Positions 56,353-64,000 of a stretch of DNA of 64,000 nucleotides are shown in pieces (within the stretch, counting starts at the first letter, position 1; every line of letters starts with the position of its first letter). Below the pieces are notes generated by a model that did not search any database, was not told the origin of the DNA, and worked only from the letters and a program-made list of their open reading frames with translations. The translations under genes were made by a program, and so were the position numbers. Source of the stretch: Lentinus brumalis (Eukaryota; Basidiomycota; Agaricomycetes; Polyporales; Polyporaceae); the NCBI GenBank assembly GCA_001792895.1, contig MARA01000004.1:2418001-2482000 (forward strand), read 5' to 3'.

Positions 56353-58392
56353 ATGCAGGATTTATTTGACGATGTTGCCATCTTCTGGGACTACGGTGCG
56401 TGCATGTCAACTGATTTTGACATAAGTAGACCATTTGAACGAGGGTTCGTATAGAGAATTGTACTCCACCATGCAATCTTCCTGGTTACGACGTCGTCAA
56501 CAACATACGTGAAGTCGCGCACGCCTTCGGCAGCGTGAAGCTATTCAAAGCCTACCTTGAACTTTCAGAGCAATCGTCGTCCAAATCTATAGGACTTCGC
56601 TCGGAGCTACAGTCGTGCGGTGTCTCGCTGACCGACTGCCCGCATAACGGGCGGAAGGATGTCGCAGACAAGATGATGATAGGTGTGTCATTTTCACATC
56701 ACAGGCAGATCCTGTCGGGTGTTTATATTCTATCACCATCCACCAGTGGATATGCTAACCTACGCGATCGACAACCCTGCCCCCGCTACCATCGTCCTCA
56801 TTTCGGGCGACCGTGACTTCGTGTATGCCGTATCTGTGCTACGGTTGCGCAAGTATCGCGTCGTCCTGGTCGCCCCCAACACTGCGCACGCGAGCCTCAA
56901 GTCTCAGGCTTCGAACGTACTGGACTGGGAGACCGACATCATGCGCAGGACGACTGTGCGCCCGCAGACGCTCGAGGCGTCCCATGCCGCGTCGGTCGAG
57001 ACCCTGCAGCAGCGCTCTCCCAGACGACCGACGCTGTCGTTCGGGGGGCCGCTGCAACAGCCCGTTCCCAGGTCTGCCCGTCGGGCATCTTTCAAGGCCA
57101 ATGCCCCCTTGACACCGGTTACCCCCTTGGACGTGAGCAACAGGTCTGGCGCCGGTTCTCTCTTCCAAGGGCGTCATCTGAGGAATCCATCCATCGTGGC
57201 TACCGATGACTCGCTGCCGCCGAGCACGGCGTGTCGCTGTGGAGCCGGTCATGAGATGATGGATGGCCTCCCCCTCATGGGAGACGCAGACATGGCTGTA
57301 GACCGTACCCCTATACAGGATATTGTCGAAGTCATGCGGAACTTCAAGGAAAGCGAAGGCACGCAGTCGCGAATCAGCCAGGTACGTGATAAGGGATATC
57401 ATGGTCCTGTCAGAGTCTAATCTCCACCACATCGACACGAACGCGCAATCGAACGTTCGAACCCTTTCAGCCTTCCTCAGAGATGTCTAGTACTCAAAGT
57501 CCATCGCCATCTGCTATATCAATGTCAAGTGTCGAGTCTTCTGTCCCAGATTCCGTAAGTCGTGCTATGAGAGGATATATCACTGTGTGAGCTGATCCGT
57601 CCCAATGCCATTTGTCGGGACAAACAGTCGCAAACGCCAGCAGCAATAGCTCCCACCGACCCATTCAAAGGCGAAGTCATTGGAATCGGTCATGAAGAGA
57701 TCGTGCATGCGGTCACGCCACCATACCAGGACCTCGAGCTGACGACTGCGGAAGCAATCACATTTTCTACCACTGGGTTCGAGCCTGTACCCCGCCAAGC
57801 GACTGTGGGGCCGCTGTCCAAACTTCTCCACTACTTCTCAGTCCCTTCTTCGCGTGCCGTACCGTCTCAGGAGACAACTCACTCTGAAGGACCTCGGTCG
57901 ACGTCCGGGAGCACCATCCAGCCTCCGCCTCTGGATAAGGTGAGGCCAGCCTCTCCAACCCCTTCGTCTAGTGTCGATGGGTCGCCTCCCGCCGCATATA
58001 CTTTTGTGTCAGCGGACGTCTCGGCGACTGACCAAGCTCCCGGTGACCTCTTCCCTGAGCCAACGGACCAATCGGACCATGCTGTAACCGCCTCCCCTCC
58101 CACGGAGAAAGTGCTCTCATGGGTACCAGCCCATTTCCATCCACTTATGCGGGTCCTGGAGGAGATGCGCATGGCCGGGTCCGAACAACCACTGCGGACG
58201 ACGGTCGCGGTGCGGCTGTTGCAGGTCGCCAAGGACATTTACAGAGAGTCGGGCAACGGCACGTTCAAAGCATATTCGGCCGCAGCTGCTGAAGCGGGCG
58301 TTGTTGTCCTCGGCGGTACGCTTGGGTACACTTGGATATCCCTGAGCCCCGAGTGGCATGGCAGAGTCCCCGTTACGACGCTCAGTATCTGA
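56353..58392 (+). CDS. NYN-domain protein with C-terminal LOTUS-like module, copy 2
   Basis: Paralogue of the gene at 30953. Exon 1 encodes MQDLFDDVAIFWDY and is split in phase 1 at the same place. Next are ENCTPPCNLPGYDVVNNIRE, KAYLELSEQSSSKSIGLRSE, CPHNGRKDVADKMM and, after an intron at the matching position, ATIVLISGDRDFVYAVSVLR. The NYN acidic residues (WDYEN, GRKD, SGDRD) are kept. The linker is longer and different: Arg/Ser/Pro-rich with a short acidic middle (EMMDGLPLMGDADMAVDRTP). The C-terminal module is conserved in outline: PAHFHPLMRVLEEMRMAG, TTVAVRLLQVAKDIYRES, FKAYSAAAAEAGVVVLGG, YTWISLSPEWHG. Two further introns lie in the linker (near 57380-57470 and 57555-57628), the latter approximate. 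Function is unknown; an RNase is inferred from the motifs. Confidence 0.75.
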
Positions 58393-59502
58393 GATGTGAC
58401 ATGGGACATGGCGGCGTGGGATCGACCGCAGCGGGCTGCGGACGGAGCTTCGTCGTCTTCAGGACGGTGTATGATGTGCTTGCGGTCCAGGGTGCTCTTC
58501 GTGGTAAATCTTGTTGTATCTTATGTATGCCCATTGATGCAGTTATTCCGATATCCTCGACGTCAGCGCCCTGTGGTGCGTCCGTCCTTTCCGGCGAAAC
58601 GTCAAAGTATGTCGCCCGAGTCGATGGAACAGGTGTCAAGAAGACATCCCGACAGATACATGAGGTGAGTAAGCCTCCGATGCGCAACCCGTGGTGTACA
58701 TATTTGACCGACTCCATTGGCTGTCGGTGCCGTCCTGGCGCAAGAAAAGCCCCGCCTCTCGGGATAAGCAACTGTCGCTGCTTCGGGCAGACAACGATAC
58801 CGTAGAGGACATGGACACGTCACACGCGTGCCACTCGGAGCAGGACAAGCACAAGAAGCTCGCAATTATGAAGAAGGTGCCTGACAGATGCGACACGCCA
58901 GACATACGTACGTGGAACAGGTTGTGGGGATCCCCTTGTCAAGGGGCGTCTGGGTGCTCCAGACCCGATACTTACGAGCACGGAGCGGTGAGACTTGTGT
59001 GCAGTTGGCACATTGCTCACTGGTGGTCTTCCGGTGGGCGTCTTACCTTGGTGGCACTGTTCAGAACCAACAGCGCTTACCTTATATGGGTTCCGAGAGC
59101 AATGGATGGCTAGCCATTCGCTGGTTCTCCTACGTACGGTCTTGGCTGGGCCATCAGTGACAATCGGGCATTCGAGGTGCGTAACAGAGGCTATGAGTCT
59201 CGTTTGTCAAACGTCCGACTATCTCAGGTCTTTTCTCACACCCCCGTACAGGGTAGTCCATTTGGCGCAATCTCACTCGTTTCCAACCAGCCGATGACCA
59301 TGCTGCCCTGCCCCGCTTCTCCCCATATTGTCGCACCGTATGAAATGCGCAGATGTACTCCGACACATGAGCGCATTGCGCGGATCTGGACTCCTCTCGT
59401 AATCCATACATTACGCAGATCCTTCATCTCCCGCGAGATAAAAGGACCCCCCGCTTGGTGGCTGCGAAGCTGATATCCACTGCCCCCCTCCTCAGCGCAG
59501 CC
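58393..59502. other. Intergenic region between NYN gene 2 and sulfate permease 2
   Basis: 1.1 kb. No gene is supported; open frames up to 140 codons lack domains. ATAAAA at 59437-59442, about 60 bp before the permease ATG, is a likely TATA element. Confidence 0.45.
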
Positions 59503-62344
59503 ATGTTCACAGCAGTCAAGAGGACCTGCAAGCGCATAGTAGGAGCGTCTGACGAGGACATGACTGTCGTCACCCCTCGGGATTGGGCTGAGGGAATCAC
59601 ACATGACCCTGTGCAGCGAGTACGTCCCTGTCTTCGCCGTCGTTCAGTTAACTGGTTCTTGCTGACTGTTTCCGCCGGAAATAGACCATCAACTATGTGA
59701 CTAGCCTGTTTCCCATACTTGGCTGGATATCTCGCTACAGTGCGTGACCCATCACTGTCATTGTGGGCTTTTGTTGACCGCCTTCATAGACCTCGGTTGG
59801 GCGAGCGGGGACCTTATCGCGGGGTTGACCGTTGGCATTGTGCTCGTCCCACAGAGCATGTCGTACGCAATGGTATGGAATTTGTCCGCTATCGGCGCCC
59901 GATTCACGACTGACAGATAGTTAGATTGCTACCCTACCGCCTGAGTACGGTCTGTATTCATCATTCGTCGGCGTCTTGGTCTACTGCGTGCGTAACGTCA
60001 CCTTCCGCACAAATCGCTCGCCTTCTCTTCTCTTCTGTTACTGACGCTTACTGTCCGGATCTGCCAGTTCTTCGCGACATCCAAGGATGTGTCCATCGGT
60101 CCCGTCGCAGTCATGTCTCTCACGGTTGCCCAAATCATCAAACATGTCAACGAAGCACACCCCGATACGTGGGCCGGTCCGCAGATTGCCACCACAGTTG
60201 CGTTTCTATGCGGCTTCATCGTTTTGGGCATTGGGTTGCTGCATCTCGGTTGGCTCGTCGAATTCATCCCTGCGCCGGCTGTCAGCGGCTTCATGACGGG
60301 TTCCGCGCTCAACATCGCCTCGGGACAGCTCCCTGGCCTCCTGGGTATCAGCGGCTTTGAGTAAGTTGCCGTCTATGTTCCGCGTCTCGCATGAGCCCTA
60401 ATTGCTGCTACCTAAAGCACCCGGGCAGCGACTTACAAGGTCTTCATCAACACGCTGAAGGGCCTTCCGCGGACAAAACTCGATGCTGCATTCGGCATTA
60501 CGGGACTGGTATCGCTTTACGCTATCCGCTGGATATGCGACCGCCTGACCAAGCGCTATCCTTCGCGAGGTTTGTCTTTGAGCTACGCACCTGGAGGACC
60601 GCCCAGCTTACAACGCTTCACACTAGCACGGTGGTTCTTCTTCATGTCGGTCTTCAGGAACGCCTTTGTCATCGTCGTGCTTACCATCGCGTCCTGGCTA
60701 TATTGTCGGGATCGAGGACACAACGGGAAATACCCCATCAAGATCTTGCAGGACGTGCCCAGGGGCTTCAAGCACCTCGGTCAGCCCACAATCGATCCGG
60801 AGCTAGTCAAGGCGCTCGCCTCGGAGCTCCCTGTGGCAACTATCATCCTGTTCCTTGAGCACATCGCCATCTCAAAGTGTGAGCACCGTTGATGGACATC
60901 TTGCTGTGTTACCGTGCTCATAGATGCGTTCCACGTCAGCCTTCGGAAGGGTCAATGGATACAAGATCGATCCGAACCAAGAGCTCATCGCTATTGGCGT
61001 CACGAACACTATAGGAACACTCTTTGGTGCATACCCCGCCACGGGGTCCTTCTCGCGCTCCGCGCTGCAATCGAAGTCTGGCGTGCGATCTCCGGCATCA
61101 GGGTTGTTCAGCGCAGTGGTGGTTATCGTTGCGCTCTACGGCCTCACACCTGCATTCTTCTGGATCCCCAGCGCCGGCCTGTCAGCAGTAATTATCCACG
61201 CAGTCGCCGATCTGGTGGCGTCGCCCCGTCAGGTGTACTCGTTCTGGCGCGTCTCACCCGTTGAGTTCATCATCTGGTTCGCGTCCGTCCTAGTCACCGT
61301 CTTCGCGACGATCGAGGATGGGATCTACACCTCCGTGGCAGCATCACTCGCGTTGCTCCTCGTTCGTATGGCTCGTCCTCGCGGCCATTTCCTCGGTCGG
61401 GTGACTCTGCACAATACGATGGAGTCGAGCTCTCGGGATGTCTACATCCCCATCAAGCCTGACAAGTTCCTGATGAACCCACACGTGAAGGTCTATCCCC
61501 CGTCCCCAGGCATCATCGTGTACCGCTTCGAGGAGAGCTTCTTGTACCCGAACTCTTCTCTCGTCAACGACGCGATCGTCGACTATGTCAAGGACTACAC
61601 GAAGCGCGGCACAGATATGACCGGGGTCAAGGCGGGCGATCGGCCGTGGAACGATCCAGGCAAAAACTCGGAGGTCGAAGACAACACGGCCAAACCACAC
61701 CTGCATGCCGTAGTGCTCGACTTCTCCGCAGTGTAAGAAGATGTCATATTTCGCCTATCGCCACCATCCTGCTGACAGAAGCTTGCAGATCACACATAGA
61801 CACCACTGGCGTCCAGGCGCTGATCGACACGCGTACCGAAGTCGAAAGGTGGGCGGACCGCCCTATAGAAGTACGTCGTCCTTCCCCGCGCAGCGACGCT
61901 TCGCGAACTGATCAACTTCTTGCTTTGTGTCAGTTCCACTTCGCGACGATATTGTCCCCCTGGATCCGCCGCGCACTCATCGCTGGTGGGTTCGGCACGG
62001 GCAAGGCGACTACCCATGTGCATGAGGAGATCGCACCCGTGACCAGGTATCATGACCAATACATCGCGGACCCACAGCACTGCGAGCATGAGGAGGCCCT
62101 TGGTATGGAGGACGACACTGAGGCCGCTATGGGTCCAGCGCATGTGCAGGCTATCAGTGTACGATCTTCAACGGAGGTCACTGTCCAGTCGCAGACGAGC
62201 GAGCTGTCGGCACTCATGGTGTTGCCTGAGACACCATTCTTCCACCTGGACCTCACCAGCGCGGTACGGGCAGCGGAGAGAGGACTCTCCCGAGTAGGAC
62301 GTAGTAAATTTGTCATGAAATCTGCGCAGCCCTTGGACAGCTGA
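59503..62344 (+). CDS. Sulfate permease (SulP/SLC26 family), copy 2
   Basis: Second plasma-membrane sulfate importer, clearly paralogous to the gene at 36728. Exon 1 encodes MFTAVKRTCKRIVGASDEDM. Then come INYVTSLFPILGWISRY, LGWASGDLIAGLTVGIVLVP followed by QSMSYAM, IATLPPEYGLYSSFVGVLVY, ATSKDVSIGPVAVMSLTVAQ, LVEFIPAPAVSGFMTGSALN, NAFVIVVLTIASWLYCRDRG, ELPVATIILFLEHIAISK, FGRVNGYKIDPNQELIAIGV and GAYPATGSFSRSALQSKSGV. The STAS domain has HAVVLDFSAV and SHIDTTGVQALIDTRTEVER. Intron positions match those of copy 1 through most of the gene, with one extra intron inside the STAS domain (about 61872-61933). The C-terminal tail differs from copy 1 except for TPFFHLDLTSAVRAAERGL. About 760 residues. 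Confidence 0.92.
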
Positions 62345-63367
62345 CTGGTAGCTATAGGTATATCTAGCTCCGACAAGGACAAACCTATGATGGGATAATG
62401 CGGATACATTTACTAATTAAACGTCGAGTTTGGGTTCGTCCGCCGAGGAAAAGCTATGATTTGCGTGCTTTCCCGTCAACATTGAAATTCCAAGGCCAAC
62501 CTGTCCCGTTTCACTTGCTCCTCTGAGACAACGCGATATAGCGAAGGAGACAAGCCTTCGCACCAGACATCGTAGCTAGTCAACACCGACAGCGGCACCG
62601 CGAGCTGAGCTTGGCTATGCGGCCATGCGACAGTCGGTATGTGACCCTCTGGCGGTAGGCGAATTATATGGTATCCTGGGCCGGAACGGGACTGTGGGTT
62701 GAAGGACAATAGGACTCGTATGACGAAGTCGGCATGATAGGGGTGCCCGACTTCAAGTCCCCGGAGTCGTGATCAGGTGTCTGGGACGTCGATGTCGTTG
62801 GCGGTCCTCGCGATATCCTGCTTGAGGATTGAAGTCCGCCGTCGGTATGGGGTGCTTGGTAGGAACTAATGCTGTGTTGTGTACTGGCGGACGTGGTTCC
62901 TACCCTTTCCTACCACCGGTAAGTGCCATACATATATATGTACAAGCTTCCGTTACCCACGTACTGACTCAGGACGCGGTGATACGCGCACCGGACCCTT
63001 GGCTCGAGTTGTAGTCACTAGTACTGTCAGCACACGGTCCAAGAAGATACTACAGTATCACGAGTGTACACCGCGAACACGATGATATCCCGGTGTACGT
63101 GAGACGCGGTTGAGGCCGCCGAGGATTCCTCCAGGTGCAGGCTGTGTATCAGTGTACGGCATTCAGCGGCAGCTTCCTACGCTTTCGCAGTGCAGTTCGT
63201 CCCGCCCGTGGAATGGGTCTCGGCTTCCGTCCAGTGGTGCAACTGGAATGAAGATAGTGGTGATTCGGACTCCAGGGCCATTTTGTTCGACTATCATATA
63301 GATGAAGTGTAGCAGTAAGAGCAGTCTGTACCTTCTAGTCGAGCTTAGAGCATCGAAACAAGAAGAC
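62345..63367. other. Intergenic region with an isolated coding-like frame
   Basis: 1 kb between convergent genes. Apart from the frame at 62476-62772 no feature is seen. Confidence 0.4.
62476..62772 (-). pseudogene. Isolated coding-like exon or gene remnant
   Basis: A minus-strand frame of 98 codons between a TGA (62775-62773) and a TAA-type stop at 62476 reads like protein rather than noise: EVGHPYHADFVIRVLLSFNP, PGYHIIRLPPEGHIPTVAWP, LAVPLSVLTSYDVWCEGLSP, then YRVVSEEQVKRDRLALEFQC. No convincing upstream exon or start was found and the family is not recognised. It may be the last exon of a small gene, or a remnant. Confidence 0.3.
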
Positions 63368-64000
63368 TTAGACGTCAGCGGTGGTCCACACCTTGAGGGT
63401 GTCGTCGGCGTCCTCTATGGCTTCCACGAGCTTGCCAAGATTCTCTCCCGTCTCGTCATCCAGGTCTTCTACAGGCTCAGTAGGAGCATATACGAGTTGA
63501 CTCTCAAGGAGCTCGCCGCATACTCCTGGGCCGCTCAACGCTGAGGTGAGCTTGTGCAAGGATGCCTGTGGGCACTTGAACTGCTGCGGCGTCAGAAGAG
63601 CTCGTCTCATTAAGAATCCCATAACCAACCTCGACGGTGCGTCTACCATCCTCTATGTCTTCCGTCTCGAAGTCTTCTGCGTCAGCGTCCAACGCAACTT
63701 CGACTAACTTTTCCAAGCGAGCGTCGATGTCGTCTCCAGCATCGAGAGCGACCTTGACGCGTCCTTCCCGCTTGAAGAGGAACTTGACGTCGGCCATGCG
63801 ACCACTGTTCACACCATCAGAAGTAGTATGTCAGAAGATCAAAGTAACATACCCGTTGTCCTTGAGAATTGTGCTCAAGAACTTCACAGTGCGGTTCGGG
63901 TTGTCAGACAAGCATTCTCTTCAAGGCTTCAGGAACCATGCATCTCGTATCTGATGGAGGAGCCACTCACACAATCATGCCGACAGACCCGGGACCCATC
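63368..64000 (-). CDS. YebC/TACO1-family mitochondrial translation factor, 3' part
   Basis: TACO1 activates mitochondrial synthesis of cytochrome c oxidase subunit 1; bacterial YebC relatives help ribosomes pass proline-rich stretches. The gene runs off the right edge, so its N-terminus is missing. Reading leftward: MGPGSVGMIV at the edge, then after an intron CLSDNPNRTVKFLSTILKDN, then FLFKREGRVKVALDAGDDID and LEKLVEVALDADAEDFETED, and after another intron KCPQASLHKLTSALSGPG and LDDETGENLGKLVEAIEDAD. DDTLKVWTTADV then closes the protein. The GSVG, NPNRT, VEVALDADAEDFE and DAD-D-VWT motifs are the family's conserved blocks. The stop is at 63368. It is convergent with sulfate permease 2. Confidence 0.85.

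Noticed and set aside
1..64000. CRISPR arrays, rRNA genes or bacterial-type operons
   Set aside because: No spaced direct-repeat arrays or rRNA sequence were seen, and the intron-rich genes are clearly eukaryotic.

Overview
This window is nuclear DNA from a filamentous fungus, most likely an Agaricomycete basidiomycete. The genes are dense and lie on both strands. Most are split by many short introns (about 45-70 nt, GT...AG). Spacers are short, several genes have a TATA box 60-180 bp upstream of the start, and the proteins resemble basidiomycete versions of each family. There are no bacterial-style operons. Functions were assigned by reading exons and motifs by eye; splice sites are inferred and no search was run.

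Layout, left to right: a secreted, probably GPI-anchored cupredoxin-like protein (953-1957,+); PET100 (2368-2868,+); L-serine/threonine dehydratase (2964-4324,-); a GH31 alpha-xylosidase (4809-7840,+); a tiny three-exon CMC2-like twin CX9C gene (8112-8492,-); transketolase (8743-11605,+); QCR7 (11913-12470,-); nucleoside diphosphate kinase (12690-13379,+); a DOMON/cytochrome b561 protein (13749-15668,+); a small one-span membrane protein (16709-16980,-); a gene-poor stretch containing a decayed multi-exon gene (about 17587-19740,-); an EST1/SMG6-like PIN-domain protein (20851-25036,-); a short-chain dehydrogenase (26611-28402,-); a 485-bp terminal-inverted-repeat element (28752-29236); an NTF2/SnoaL-like protein (29460-30317,-); a NYN-domain protein (30953-32479,+); the WD40 protein STRAP (33116-34392,+); a sulfate permease (36728-39425,+); a calcineurin-like/5'-nucleotidase-type phosphatase (39854-42696,+); a DUF1757-like membrane protein (42938-43625,-); TEL2 (44123-47474,+); an MFS transporter (48046-50245,+); a low-complexity basic protein (50510-51944,+); GH63 glucosidase I (52669-55857,-); a second NYN protein (56353-58392,+); a second sulfate permease (59503-62344,+); and the 3' part of a YebC/TACO1 gene running off the right edge (63368-64000,-).

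Themes. (1) Respiratory-chain biogenesis is well represented: PET100, CMC2 and TACO1 act on cytochrome c oxidase, and QCR7 is a complex III subunit. (2) EST1/SMG6 and TEL2 both touch telomere/PIKK/RNA-surveillance biology. (3) A NYN gene followed downstream by a sulfate permease occurs twice in the same order and orientation about 23-25 kb apart, with shared intron positions, which suggests duplication of a NYN-SulP segment. The NYN proteins join a NYN nuclease-like domain to a C-terminal module that looks like a LOTUS/OST-HTH RNA-binding fold, an arrangement reminiscent of animal MARF1. This is the best candidate here for under-described biology.

Odd sequence structures include the TIR element with internal telomere-like repeats, a perfect 16-bp hairpin inside an intron, two probable GC-AG introns, and the decayed gene with in-frame stops and a frameshift.
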